Positions 6,887 to 19,113 of a stretch of 64,000 bases of DNA are shown here, one piece after another. Origin of the DNA: Streptomyces sp. LBL (GTDB lineage Bacteria; Actinomycetota; Actinomycetes; Streptomycetales; Streptomycetaceae). A program made the position numbers and the translations under genes. Under the pieces are notes generated by a model. The model had not been told where the DNA came from, made no database searches, and was given only the letters and a program-made list of their open reading frames with translations. The stretch covers positions 62,001 to 126,000 of the forward strand of contig NZ_JARXYX010000006.1 of NCBI RefSeq assembly GCF_029893585.1, given 5' to 3'. The stretch's first letter is position 1. Every line of letters begins with the position of its first letter.

Positions 6887-7888
6887 GTGAACGCACACTT
6901 CAGCTTCGCCCCCGCCACCGGCGTCGGTTCCCTGCCCGGCGGTGATGCCCGGGAGGCCGCGAAAACCGCCACCGGTTCCTTCGAGGACTTCCCGTTCCTG
7001 CCCGAGCTCCCCGCCCGGGGCCCCGGCGCCGACATGATCGGCCGGACCGTCGGGATGCTCGTCGAGCTGTACGCGCGCGTGGAGCCCAGCGGCTGGCGGA
7101 TCGGTGACCGGCCGGGACGGGACACCAGGCGGGCCTGGTCATGGCTCGGCGAGGACCTGGACGCGCTGGAGGAGTTCACGCAGGGCTACGAGGGACAGCT
7201 GAAGGTGCAGGCCGTCGGCCCCTGGACCCTCGCCGCCGCCCTGGAGCTGAGGAACGGCGAGGTCGCCCTCTCCGATCCCGGCGCCTGCCGGGACCTCGCC
7301 GCGTCCCTCGCCGAGGGCCTGCGGCTGCACCTGGAGGAGGTCCGACGGCGCGTACCGGGCGCCCAGATCGTCGTCCAGCTCGACGAGCCGTCCCTCATCG
7401 CCGTACTGCGCGGCCAGGTGAAGAGCGCCAGCGGCTACCGCACCCACCGAGCCGTCGACCGCCAGGTCATCGAGGCCACACTCCGGGACGTCGTCGGGGT
7501 TCACGGTGGCGGACCGGTCGTCGTCCACTCGTGCGCACCGGAGGTCCCGTTCGCCCTGTTGCGACGGGCGGGCGCGGCCGCGGTCTCCTTCGACTTCTCG
7601 CTTCTCACCGAACGTGACGACGACGCGATCGGTGAGGCGGTGGAAGGGGGGACCCGGCTCTTCGTCGGTGTCGTGCCGGGCACGGACGGCCCGTTGTCAG
7701 ACCCTGCCGGTAGCGTCATGGGTGTCAGGACGTTGTGGCGCAGGCTGGGGCTGCACCCGGGGCTTCTCGCGGAGGCGGTCACGGTCACTCCGTCGTGCGG
7801 ACTCGCGGGGGCTTCCCCGGCGTACGCACGCGAGGCACTGGCCCACTGCGCCCGGGCGGCGAGATCCCTCGCGGACAACCCAGAGTAA
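6887..7888 (+). CDS. MetE-like (C-terminal domain) methionine synthase family protein
   Basis: A 333-residue protein corresponding to the catalytic half of cobalamin-independent methionine synthase (UROD/MetE fold), starting GTG with NAHFSFAPATGVGSLPGG. Putative zinc ligands are visible in VVHSCAPEVP (His, Cys) and TPSCGLAG (Cys). QLDEPSL marks the methionine-binding strand. Full MetE is about 750 residues; single-domain versions like this occur in archaea and actinobacteria and may use another methyl donor. The stop is 15 nt before ligA, so the two probably share a transcript. Confidence 0.85.
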   Translation: MNAHFSFAPATGVGSLPGGDAREAAKTATGSFEDFPFLPELPARGPGADMIGRTVGMLVELYARVEPSGWRIGDRPGRDTRRAWSWLGEDLDALEEFTQGYEGQLKVQAVGPWTLAAALELRNGEVALSDPGACRDLAASLAEGLRLHLEEVRRRVPGAQIVVQLDEPSLIAVLRGQVKSASGYRTHRAVDRQVIEATLRDVVGVHGGGPVVVHSCAPEVPFALLRRAGAAAVSFDFSLLTERDDDAIGEAVEGGTRLFVGVVPGTDGPLSDPAGSVMGVRTLWRRLGLHPGLLAEAVTVTPSCGLAGASPAYAREALAHCARAARSLADNPE

Positions 7889-10096
<2,208 letters not shown>

Positions 10097-10247
10097 CGAG
10101 GAGCAGCGGTTGAAGGCCACCCGATCGGCGCATACCAGATGCATACGGGTGGCCGGGGCGCATTGGGGCAACCGCCGACGACCGGTGCCCGTGAAAGCCC
10201 TCTCCGGCCTACTGTGGGGATGTGCGCCTGCCGTGCCCAGCCGCGGC

Positions 10248-10284
10248 AGGGGCGCCCCTTTGCTCCTGAAGGACCTTCAGGAGC
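10248..10284 (+). terminator. two palindromes after ligA
   Basis: AGGGGCGCCCCT (10248-10259) is a perfect 12-bp palindrome. It is followed by GCTCCTGAAGG (10262-10272), one A, and CCTTCAGGAGC (10274-10284). The second forms an 11-bp stem with almost no loop, so as DNA it could equally be a protein-binding site for the rmdB-like gene 91 nt downstream. No T-tract. Confidence 0.45.
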
Positions 10285-10375
10285 GGAGAGAAGGGTTTTC
10301 CAACACGGCGCCGTCGAGGGTTGTTGTCGGGCATCGGGTCGCGTGGCGGCACCGCCGGCTGTGAGAGGGACGGGA

Positions 10376-12625
10376 ATGGAACCGAGCGAGAGCGCCGCTC
10401 CGGACTCACGGCTGCGCCGGATGGTCGGCGCATGGCAGGACAGCCGGCGGACCGGGCGACCCGGGGAGCGTCCGGGCGGGGAGGGACCCGCCGCCGGACA
10501 GTACCCGGCCGGACCCTATACGGCGGTCGAAGGCCGCGGCGCCTCCCCACTCACCGCCGAACGTTCGTCCGGGCTGCCGGGCGACGAGCCGGAACGGCAC
10601 CCGTCCTGGCCCGCCCTGCCCGCGGCGGTCGTCGCGGCGGCCGGGTTCGTCCTGGGCGCCGGTTTCTACCGGGCCTTCACCGACGGCCACGCCCTCTTCC
10701 CGTCCGGCACGGTCGGCTGGTCGCTGGCCCTGCTGACCGGTGTCATCGTCGGCCACCTGGTCGCGCTCGGCCGTGCTCGCTGGTGGGGCGGCACCGGCTC
10801 CGGCGCCGCTCTCACCCTTTCGGTCCTGCTGCTGTACGGCTGGGTGTCGGCCGGTCTAGTCAGCCTGACCGTCGTCCTGCTGGTCGGCGTGGCCCGGCGC
10901 CACCGCTGGCGGCAGGGCGTGCTGCACGGATCGGTGGACATCCTCGGCATCGCCGCCGGAGCCCTGCTGCTGCGCGCCTTCGGCCGGGTGCCGTCGGTCG
11001 AGCACCCCTGGAGCTCCGACACCTGGACCTTCTACACCGCCCCCCAGGTGGTGCTGGTCGCGGTCGCCTATCTCGCGGTCAGCCGCACCGTGGGCTGGTA
11101 TCTGCACGCCCCGCGCTCCGGCGGCCTGCCCACCGTCGCCCGCACCGCCCTGGTCAGACAGGGCCTGGTCGCGGTCGCGCTGCTCGGCATCGCGCCCCTG
11201 GTCTGCGTGGTCGCCACCGCCAAGCCCATCCTGCTGCCGCTGTTCGCGATCCCCCTCATCGCCCTCGACTCCACCCTCTGGATAGCCCGGGCCCGGGCGG
11301 AGGAACAACTGCGCGATCCGCTGACCGGGCTGCCCAACCGCCAGTGGCTGCTGGAACGCATCTGGATGGCTCTGGACGACGCCGAACGCATCGGCGCCCG
11401 CTCCGCCCTGATGCTCATCGACCTCGACCGCTTCCGCTCGGTCAACGACACGCTCGGCCATCTCGCCGGTGACCGGCTGCTCCTGCAGATAGCCGACCGG
11501 CTCCGCCTGGCGGTGCCGCGCGGTGCGGAGGCGGCGCGGCTCGGGGGCGACGAGTTCGCCGTCTTACTGCCGGTCGCGGACTCCACGACCTCCGCGACCC
11601 GGATCGCCCGCGGGCTGGTCACCGCCCTCAGCTCACCGCTCGACCTCGACGGTCTCACCCTCGTGCTGGAGGCCAGCGCCGGAGTCGCCATCTTCCCGGA
11701 TCACGCCCTCGATGCCGAGGGCATGCTGCGCCGGGCGGACGTGGCGATGTACCAGGCGAAGCGGGACCGTACGGGCGTCGAGGTCTACGAGTCCAAGCGG
11801 GACTCCAACACCCCGGACCGGCTCGGGCTGCTCGGCGATCTGCGCCGGGCGCTGGAGGCCCACGAGGTCCAGCTGCACTACCAGCCCAAGGTCCGCTTCG
11901 ACGGACAGGTGGCCGGCCTTGAGGCCCTGGTCCGCTGGGTGCACCCCGAACGCGGCAAGGTCCCACCGGACGAGTTCATCGCCATCGCCGAGTCGTCCGG
12001 GCTGATGCCCTACCTCACGGAGTACGTCCTGGACACCGCTCTCGGGCAGGTCGCCGAGTGGCGCTCGCAGGGGCTGTATGTGCCGGTGGCGGTCAATGTC
12101 TCCCCGCGCGATGTCCACACGCCCGGCTTCGCGGGTTCGGTCGCCGCCCGGCTCGCCCGGCACGGTGTCCCCGCGGGATCGCTCCAACTGGAGATAACCG
12201 AGCATGTCCTCCTGGAGGACCCGCAGCGCGCCGCCGACACCCTCGCGGGGCTGGCCGGGCACGGGGTGAAGATGTCCCTGGACGACTTCGGTACGGGGTA
12301 CTCCTCGCTGGTGCACCTGCGTCGGCTGCCGGTGAGCGAGCTGAAGATCGACCGTTCCTTCGTGGCCCGGCTCGCCGTCGACACCGAGGACGCGGCGATC
12401 GTGCGCTGCACGGTCGACCTCGCCCACTCCCTCGGCCTGCTCGTCGTCGCGGAGGGCGTCGAGGACGACGAGACGTGGGAGCGGCTGCGGGACCTGGGCT
12501 GTGACGCCGTACAGGGGTGGCTGGTGGCGGCGGCGATGCCTCCGGAGGAGACGACGGCGTGGCTGCGGGCGCGAGGGTCCCGGGGGTGGCAGCGGCCACG
12601 GGCGGCTCTCCCCGCCGCCGAGTGA
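10376..12625 (+). CDS. rmdB: membrane GGDEF-EAL c-di-GMP turnover protein (RmdB-like)
   Basis: A 749-residue protein: a polar N-terminus, about eight hydrophobic helices (residues about 75-310), a GGDEF domain with an intact GGDEF at 390-394, then an EAL domain. The EAL active site looks complete: EAL at 516-518, VNVSPRDV (Asn), EITEH, DDFGTGYSSL (double Asp), KIDRSF and AEGVED. It can therefore in principle make and degrade c-di-GMP. In S. coelicolor the gene next to ligA is RmdB (SCO5495, from memory), a phosphodiesterase affecting development; position and domains support orthology. ATG at 10376 follows GAGAGGGACGGGA; upstream in-frame sequence is not protein-like. Confidence 0.88.
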   Translation: MEPSESAAPDSRLRRMVGAWQDSRRTGRPGERPGGEGPAAGQYPAGPYTAVEGRGASPLTAERSSGLPGDEPERHPSWPALPAAVVAAAGFVLGAGFYRAFTDGHALFPSGTVGWSLALLTGVIVGHLVALGRARWWGGTGSGAALTLSVLLLYGWVSAGLVSLTVVLLVGVARRHRWRQGVLHGSVDILGIAAGALLLRAFGRVPSVEHPWSSDTWTFYTAPQVVLVAVAYLAVSRTVGWYLHAPRSGGLPTVARTALVRQGLVAVALLGIAPLVCVVATAKPILLPLFAIPLIALDSTLWIARARAEEQLRDPLTGLPNRQWLLERIWMALDDAERIGARSALMLIDLDRFRSVNDTLGHLAGDRLLLQIADRLRLAVPRGAEAARLGGDEFAVLLPVADSTTSATRIARGLVTALSSPLDLDGLTLVLEASAGVAIFPDHALDAEGMLRRADVAMYQAKRDRTGVEVYESKRDSNTPDRLGLLGDLRRALEAHEVQLHYQPKVRFDGQVAGLEALVRWVHPERGKVPPDEFIAIAESSGLMPYLTEYVLDTALGQVAEWRSQGLYVPVAVNVSPRDVHTPGFAGSVAARLARHGVPAGSLQLEITEHVLLEDPQRAADTLAGLAGHGVKMSLDDFGTGYSSLVHLRRLPVSELKIDRSFVARLAVDTEDAAIVRCTVDLAHSLGLLVVAEGVEDDETWERLRDLGCDAVQGWLVAAAMPPEETTAWLRARGSRGWQRPRAALPAAE

Positions 12626-12722
12626 TGTCTCCGCCCGATCGGGTCGCCGACCCCGCAGTCCCTGCTCCGCCGTCGCCATGGGAGTCACCGCCGTCGGCCG
12701 CTGGGACCTCGTGGAGGACGTA

Positions 12723-12815
12723 GCCGATGCCGATGCCGATGCCGATGCCGATGCCGATGCCGATGCCGATGCCGATGCCGACGCCGATGCCGATGCCGAC
12801 GCCGACACAGACACC
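12723..12815. repeat. GCCGAT hexanucleotide repeat tract
   Basis: About 14 near-identical copies of GCCGAT (with GCCGAC towards the end) run from 12723. In one forward frame (possible ATG at 12678, stop at 12935, 85 codons) they would encode an (Asp-Ala)n then (Thr-Asp)n acidic run, but there is no Shine-Dalgarno and no known homology. Such short-unit tracts expand and contract by slippage. The surrounding gap (12626-13079) has no other gene candidate. Confidence 0.7.
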
Positions 12816-12956
12816 GACACCGACGCCGGCACGGACGTGGCGGACGCGGACGTCGCACGGGGACCGGTCGCCGTCGGCCGTTCCGGCACCGCCCTGCGCG
12901 CCGCCCCCAATACCCGGCCCCGGGAATCCGTTTAACGGCCACGGCCCCCCGCCCCA

Positions 12957-13079
12957 TAGGATTAGGGCCTGACGTCACCTTCCCGCCCGCCCTCCGGGCA
13001 CCCGCCCCTCGGGCGGACGGCGGGAAGTGACGACAAACCCTGGCCCCAACCGCACACACTCACCCCAGAGGATCGCTGC
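12957..13079 (+). promoter_or_regulatory. probable gatC promoter and leader
   Basis: TAGGAT at 12957-12962 fits the TANNNT minus-10 consensus and lies about 120 nt before the gatC ATG, in a locally AT-richer patch. The transcribed leader contains GC-rich self-complementary stretches (cccgccctccgggc, gcccctcgggcgg). An AGAGGAT Shine-Dalgarno-like sequence precedes 13080. The promoter call is inference. Confidence 0.3.
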
Positions 13080-13376
13080 ATGCCTGGCATCACGCGCGAG
13101 GAGGTCGCCCACCTCGCCCGGCTGGCGCGTCTGGAGCTGAAGCCCGAAGAGCTCGACCACTTCGCGGGACAGCTGGACGACATCATCGGCGCGGTCGCCC
13201 GCGTCAGTGAGGTCGCCGACCAAGACGTACCGCCGACCTCGCACCCGCTCCCGCTGACGAACGTCATGCGGGCGGACGAGGTCCGTCCGTCGCTCACCCC
13301 CGAGCAGGCGCTCTCCGGCGCCCCGGCCCAGGAGCAGCAGCGTTTCAAGGTGCCGCAGATCCTGGGGGAGGACTAA
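13080..13376 (+). CDS. gatC: glutamyl-/aspartyl-tRNA amidotransferase subunit C
   Basis: A 98-residue small subunit starting [20 protein letters not shown], the characteristic amphipathic GatC N-terminus. It continues with [19 protein letters not shown] and [13 protein letters not shown] near the middle. GatC wraps around GatA and stabilises the GatCAB complex, which converts Glu-tRNA(Gln) and Asp-tRNA(Asn) to the amide forms in organisms lacking the matching synthetase. gatA begins 5 nt after its stop, so the genes are co-transcribed. Length is normal. Confidence 0.97.
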   Translation: MPGITREEVAHLARLARLELKPEELDHFAGQLDDIIGAVARVSEVADQDVPPTSHPLPLTNVMRADEVRPSLTPEQALSGAPAQEQQRFKVPQILGED

Positions 13377-13381
13377 CCGCC

Positions 13382-14880
<1,499 letters not shown>

Positions 14881-14884
<4 letters not shown>

Positions 14885-15120
14885 GCGCACTGACCAAGGC
14901 CAAGGGCTTCAAGAAGTCCAAGTCCGGCACGTACCTGTCCATCGCCGGGACCGCGTTCGGCGCGTTCGGCGTCGCCAAGCGGCTCAAGAAGGCCCGCGCC
15001 GACAAGGACACCCTGGTCCTCATCGACGCCACCGTGTCCGCCGTCGCCATCGTCACCGGCCTCGCCATCCTCTACCGCGAGCTGAAGCGGCTGGGCGACG
15101 ACGACGTCCTGCTGGGCTGA
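14881..15120 (+). CDS. small conserved membrane protein within the gat operon
   Basis: A 79-residue protein, GTG start overlapping the gatA stop by 4 nt. A basic N-terminus ([16 protein letters not shown]) leads to a Gly/Ala hydrophobic stretch ([13 protein letters not shown]), then a basic linker and one clear transmembrane helix ([22 protein letters not shown]). I do not recognise a named family. Its fixed place between gatA and gatB with 15 nt to gatB suggests it is a conserved passenger of the operon in Streptomyces, not part of the amidotransferase. Confidence 0.8.
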
Positions 15121-15135
15121 GAGGGAAGTTTCACC

Positions 15136-16650
15136 GTGACCACCACGACCGACCTGGTGTCGTACGAGGACGCGCTGGCGTCGTACGACCCCGTGATGGG
15201 CCTTGAGGTCCATGTCGAACTCGGCACCAAGACCAAGATGTTCTGCGGGTGTTCGACCGAGCTGGGCGCCGAGCCCAACGCGCAGACCTGCCCGACCTGC
15301 CTCGGCATGCCGGGCGCGCTCCCGGTCGTCAACGCGATCGGTATCGAGTCCGCGATCAGGATCGGTCTCGCGCTGAACTGCGAGATCGCCGAGTGGTGCC
15401 GCTTCGCCCGGAAGAACTACTTCTATCCGGACATGCCGAAGAACTTCCAGACCTCCCAGTACGACGAGCCGATCGCCTTCAACGGCTACCTCGACGTGCA
15501 GCTGGAGGACGGCGAGACCTTCCGCGTGGAGATCGAGCGGGCCCACATGGAGGAGGACACCGGCAAGTCCATGCACGTCGGCGGCGCGACGGGTCGTATC
15601 CACGGCGCCTCGCACTCACTCCTCGACTACAACCGCGCCGGCATCCCCCTCATCGAGATCGTCACCAAGCCGATCGAAGGTGCGGGCGAGCGCGCTCCCG
15701 AGGTGGCGAAGGCGTACGTCCGTGAGCTGCGCGAGGTCATCAAGGCGCTCGGCGTGTCCGAGGCCCGGATGGAGATGGGCCAGATGCGGTGCGACGTGAA
15801 CCTGTCGCTGCGCCCGCACGGCCGTGAGAAGTTCGGCACGCGGTCCGAGACGAAGAACGTGAACTCGCTGCGGTCCGTGGAGCGTGCGGCCCGCTTCGAG
15901 ATCCAGCGGCACGCGGCCGTGCTGAACAGCGGCGGCACGATCATCCAGGAGACCCGGCACTTCCACGAGGACACCGGGTCCACGACCTCAGGCCGCGTGA
16001 AGGAGGAGGCCGAGGACTACCGGTACTTCCCGGAGCCGGACCTGGTGCCCGTGGCCCCCTCGCGCGAGTGGGTCGAGGAGATCCGGTCGTCCCTGCCCGA
16101 GCTGCCGCTGGTCCGCCGCAACCGCCTGCGCGAGGAGTGGGGGGTGAGCGCCAACGAGATGCAGTCGATCGTCAACGCCGGTGCGCTGGACCTGATCGTC
16201 GCCACCATCGACGCCGGTGCCGACGCGGCCTCCGCCCGCAAGCGGTGGATGGGCGAGCTGGCCCGCAGCGCCAACGAGTCGGGCAGGTCGCTGGACGAGC
16301 TGGCGATCACGCCGGCGCAGGTCGCCCGGGTCACCGAGCTGGTGCACTCCGGCGACCTGAACGACAAGCTGGCCCGCCAGGTCATCGAGGGCGTTCTCGC
16401 GGGCGAGGGCACCCCGGACGAGGTCGTCGAGAAGCGTGGACTGAAGGTCGTCTCCGACGAGGGGGCGCTCACCACCGCCGTCGACGAGGCCATCGCCGGC
16501 AACCCGGGCGTCGCGGACAAGATCCGCGGCGGCAAGGTGGCCGCGGCCGGCGCCCTGGTCGGCGCGGTCATGAAGGCCACCCGGGGTCAGGCGGACGCGG
16601 CTCGCGTCAAGGAACTGATCCTGGAGAAGCTGGGCGTCAGCGAGGGCTGA
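15136..16650 (+). CDS. gatB: glutamyl-/aspartyl-tRNA amidotransferase subunit B
   Basis: A 504-residue kinase/tRNA-binding subunit of GatCAB. The start (GTG) gives [14 protein letters not shown], then the GatB core [18 protein letters not shown] and [13 protein letters not shown]. The zinc-site cysteines are present (CGC, CPTC). [16 protein letters not shown] is the phosphorylation-domain hallmark. The C-terminal YqeY-like tail ([20 protein letters not shown]) binds the tRNA elbow. The operon ends here at a 17-bp hairpin. Confidence 0.98.
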   Translation: MTTTTDLVSYEDALASYDPVMGLEVHVELGTKTKMFCGCSTELGAEPNAQTCPTCLGMPGALPVVNAIGIESAIRIGLALNCEIAEWCRFARKNYFYPDMPKNFQTSQYDEPIAFNGYLDVQLEDGETFRVEIERAHMEEDTGKSMHVGGATGRIHGASHSLLDYNRAGIPLIEIVTKPIEGAGERAPEVAKAYVRELREVIKALGVSEARMEMGQMRCDVNLSLRPHGREKFGTRSETKNVNSLRSVERAARFEIQRHAAVLNSGGTIIQETRHFHEDTGSTTSGRVKEEAEDYRYFPEPDLVPVAPSREWVEEIRSSLPELPLVRRNRLREEWGVSANEMQSIVNAGALDLIVATIDAGADAASARKRWMGELARSANESGRSLDELAITPAQVARVTELVHSGDLNDKLARQVIEGVLAGEGTPDEVVEKRGLKVVSDEGALTTAVDEAIAGNPGVADKIRGGKVAAAGALVGAVMKATRGQADAARVKELILEKLGVSEG

Positions 16651-16669
16651 GGCCCGCCGTAGGACGGCA

Positions 16670-16707
16670 ACCTGGGGGACGCATCGGTTGCGATGCGTCC
16701 CCCAGGT
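16670..16707 (+). terminator. strong terminator after gatB
   Basis: ACCTGGGGGACGCATCG (16670-16686) pairs perfectly with CGATGCGTCCCCCAGGT (16691-16707) over a GTTG loop. It lies 20 nt after the gatB stop. A partial echo of the right arm (CCCCCCAGGTG) recurs at about 16718-16728. Confidence 0.85.
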
Positions 16708-16801
16708 GTGTGATCAGCCCCCCAGGTGCGTCAGGCGCATTGTCAGGTGTGATTTCGGACATCGGTGAACGGGCTCCTTGAGTCCTTCGTAGGGGAAGGA
16801 G

Positions 16802-17472
16802 ATGCAGAGGAGCTCGGTCGGACCTTCGAACAATGCACCTGCTTCTGTCGGCGGCGATATGCCGGGGACGACGGACGCCGGGACGCCGGCAGCGCTCCGG
16901 TCCGCCCCGCACCCGGATTCTCCGCCGGGGCCGGGGACGGGGACGGGGGAGGCGGGAGAGGTGCGGCGGGCCCGTTGGACGACTGCCGGGAGCGGGGCCC
17001 TGCTGGCCCTCGCGGGCCTGGCCGCCTCGCTGCTCCGCCTCACCGGATCCGCGCCGGCCCTCGCCGCGACCGCCTATGCCGTCGGCGCCTCGGTGTGCGT
17101 GCTGGCGTCGGTCCTCGGCTCCCGGGGACGTACCCGGCGGGCCCTGTGGCTGCTCGTCGCGGGGGCGATGGTGATGGCGTGGGGTGATCAGCTCGACTGA
17201 GATGGCAGATTCGACTGAGATGGCAGATTCGACTCTGATGATCCGGTCGTCGTCCTGCTGTGGCTCCTCACCCTCGGCTCGGTCGGCACAGCCGCCGTCG
17301 TCACCGGCTCCGCGTGCCGGGCTGGCTGGACCGCCGTATGCCCCGCATCAGCATCGAGCCGCCCGAGTGCCGCGCCGCCCATGAGAGGCTGGCCGCCGCG
17401 ACGGACGCCGGGGTGGCGGACGTACTGGCGAAGGGGTGGGAAGAACGGGATGTACGCGATATCTCTGGGTGA
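16802..17472 (+). pseudogene. decayed three-helix membrane protein gene
   Basis: The first open part (to 17200) gives a Pro/Gly-rich N-terminus, then two helices (ALLALAGLAASLLRL; ATAYAVGASVCVLASVLG) and WLLVAGAMVMAWGDQLD before TGA. In the same frame, after two 18-bp repeats that each carry TGA, the sequence resumes with DSDDPVVVLLWLLTLGSVGTAAVV, an evident third helix. Then a shift of frame near 17310 gives WLDRRMPRISIEPPEC and ends at 17472, overlapping the GNAT start at 17450. The simplest reading is a once intact gene broken by stop codons from a tandem duplication and by a frameshift. Alternatively only 16802-17200 is a short real gene. The ATG has poor Shine-Dalgarno spacing. Confidence 0.5.
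17195..17231. repeat. 18-bp tandem repeat carrying in-frame TGA
   Basis: GACTGAGATGGCAGATTC occurs twice in tandem from 17195 and is followed by GACTCTGATGAT. Because 18 is a multiple of three, the reading frame is kept across the repeat, yet each copy puts TGA into the frame of the upstream membrane gene. Confidence 0.7.
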
Positions 17473-18025
17473 CGACGGAGCCGATCTGCGCCCCTTGGAG
17501 CCGTGGCACGCCGAGGAGTTCCTGGCCCATCTGGACCGGGGGCGCGAGTTCATCAACCGCTTCATTCCGTTCGGCGAGAACGCCACGGACCTGGACGGCG
17601 CCCGAGCGATGCTCCAGCGGTACGCCGACCTGCGCGCCGCCGACAGCGCCTCCCTGCACGGCCTGTGGCTGGACGGGAAGCTCGTCGGCGGGGTGCTCTT
17701 CCTGAACTTCGACGCGGAGAACGGCAACTGCGAGGTCGGCTGCTGGCTGGAACCCGCCGGTACCGGACGCGGTCTGGTCACCCGGGCCATGCGGGTGCTC
17801 CTCGACTTCGCGATCGAGCAGCGCGGCATCCACCGGGTCGAGTGGGTAGCGGCCGTGGACAACCGGTCCAGCCTGAACGTGGCCCGGCGCCTGGGGATGA
17901 CCCGGGAAGGGGTGCGGCGGGAGAGCCGCCCCCACCACGGCGTACGGCTCGACCTCGAGGTGTGGTCGATCCTCGCCCCCGAATGGCGCGCGGTACGGGC
18001 GCGTGCCCCACACAGCGATCATTAA
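17450..18025 (+). CDS. GNAT-family N-acetyltransferase (RimJ/RimL type)
   Basis: A 191-residue acetyltransferase. It opens LRPLEPWHAEEFLAHL. The GNAT core follows with LVGGVLFLNF, NCEVGCWLEPAGTGRGLVTRAM (acetyl-CoA pyrophosphate loop, Q/RxxGxG/A form GTGRGL) and VEWVAAVDNRSSLNVARRLGM, the C-terminal motif of the RimJ/RimL branch that acetylates protein N-termini or small amines. The target cannot be deduced. The ATG at 17450 lies inside the end of the decayed upstream gene, suggesting former translational coupling. Confidence 0.9.
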   Translation: MYAISLGDDGADLRPLEPWHAEEFLAHLDRGREFINRFIPFGENATDLDGARAMLQRYADLRAADSASLHGLWLDGKLVGGVLFLNFDAENGNCEVGCWLEPAGTGRGLVTRAMRVLLDFAIEQRGIHRVEWVAAVDNRSSLNVARRLGMTREGVRRESRPHHGVRLDLEVWSILAPEWRAVRARAPHSDH

Positions 18026-18060
18026 GAAACTTCTCAGACAGGATCCGTACGGTGCGCACC

Positions 18061-18684
18061 ATGGGAACCAAGACAGCTGACGAGACCGGTGCCACGACGG
18101 GTGCCGAGACCACGACCGACGAGGAGAAGGTGAACGTCACCAAGAACGACGAGGTGACGGAGTCCGGAGCCGAAGCAGGCGCCGACAGGGCGGCCGGAGA
18201 CGCGGATGCCGGAGACGCGGATGTCCAGGACGCGGATGTCGAGGACGCGGATGTCGAGGATCTCGCTGCGGGGGAGACAGAGGGCGAGCGTTCCTCCGGT
18301 GTCGCCCAGGGCGCGGGTGCGGTCGTCTCCGCCGCGCTCGGGGTCGTGTCGCTGACCGGTGGCTGGATCTCCACGGTCGCCTCCGCCCGTGAGACGCTCG
18401 ACGGCCAGCTGCACATGTCCCAGACCCCGAGCGTCGCCGCTCAGATCAACGTGTACGGCGACGCCTGGCACGCCGCCGCGCTGTGGGGCGGCGTGTTCGC
18501 CCTGCTGGCGCTGATCGTCGGCGTCGTCGTCCTGGCCCGGCCCGCGTTCGGCGCGCCCGGCAGGCCCCAGGCACCGTGGATCAAGTCGGTCGCCTGGGGC
18601 GGTGTCGCGCTCGGCGTGATCGGCCTTCTGCTGGCCGTCCTCAAGTACACCGACCTCCTGCTGGGACTGCCGTCCACCAGCTGA
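18061..18684 (+). CDS. membrane protein with acidic repeat N-terminus
   Basis: About 207 residues. The N-terminal half is disordered and acidic, with a hexapeptide-like repeat (DADAGDADVQDADVEDADVED). The C-terminal half has three hydrophobic segments: GVAQGAGAVVSAALGVVSLTGG, AALWGGVFALLALIVGVVVLA and GVALGVIGLLLAVLKY. I do not recognise the family. The layout suggests a small integral membrane protein with a cytoplasmic acidic tail. ATG at 18061 is used; a GTG at 18052 is in frame. Confidence 0.75.
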   Translation: MGTKTADETGATTGAETTTDEEKVNVTKNDEVTESGAEAGADRAAGDADAGDADVQDADVEDADVEDLAAGETEGERSSGVAQGAGAVVSAALGVVSLTGGWISTVASARETLDGQLHMSQTPSVAAQINVYGDAWHAAALWGGVFALLALIVGVVVLARPAFGAPGRPQAPWIKSVAWGGVALGVIGLLLAVLKYTDLLLGLPSTS

Positions 18685-18853
18685 CGGACCGAGCGGCATC
18701 ACCGCAGTTCCTGAGGGGCCTCAGGGCATCCGTGAGTACCATACGGACGCCCCTGGGGCCCCTCCGGCACGTCCAAGACCCCTCCCGTGACGACGATGCG
18801 GAACTACGGCGCGGGGTGCCGAGGCCGGTGTTGCGGTGGGGGATTCGGGGGTT

Positions 18854-18953
18854 GGTGGCACGGCGCAGGACTCCGGGGCTGGTGGCACGGCGCAGGACTC
18901 GGAGGCCCGTGGCACGGCGCAGGACTCCGAGGCCCGTGGCGCGGCGCACGGTG
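18854..18953. repeat. 27-bp tandem repeat, four copies
   Basis: Copies start at about 18854, 18881, 18908 and 18935 and share GGTGGCACGGCGCAGGACTC with drift in the last copy. The period is nine codons: one forward frame (from an ATG at 18836) would read GGTAQDSEA-like units, and the frame leading into the LuxR gene reads GWWHGAGLR-like units. Neither looks like the start of a known protein. It lies in the 429-nt gap 18685-19113. Confidence 0.7.
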
Positions 18954-19038
18954 TCGTGGGTGCTGGGCGTCCCGCGCTGCTGCTGCTCTCCTCACGGACG
19001 TCGCGGTGCCCGGCCACGCCAAGTCGGTCGTCGCGGGC

Positions 19039-19096
19039 GGTGCTGTGGGGGAAACCGGTGCCGTGTGGGGTGCTGTGGGGGAAACCGGTGCCGTGC
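19039..19096. repeat. 30-bp direct repeat before the LuxR gene
   Basis: GGTGCTGTGGGGGAAACCGG plus eight further bases occurs at 19039 and again at 19069, almost identical. It ends 18 nt before the chosen LuxR ATG, so it lies in the promoter or leader of that gene. Confidence 0.7.
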
Positions 19097-19113
19097 GGTC
19101 GGACCCGCGTGCG

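Noticed and set aside
12678..12935. An 85-codon ORF with an (Asp-Ala)n run
   Set aside because: No ribosome site, no known family, and its content is dictated by the hexamer repeat.
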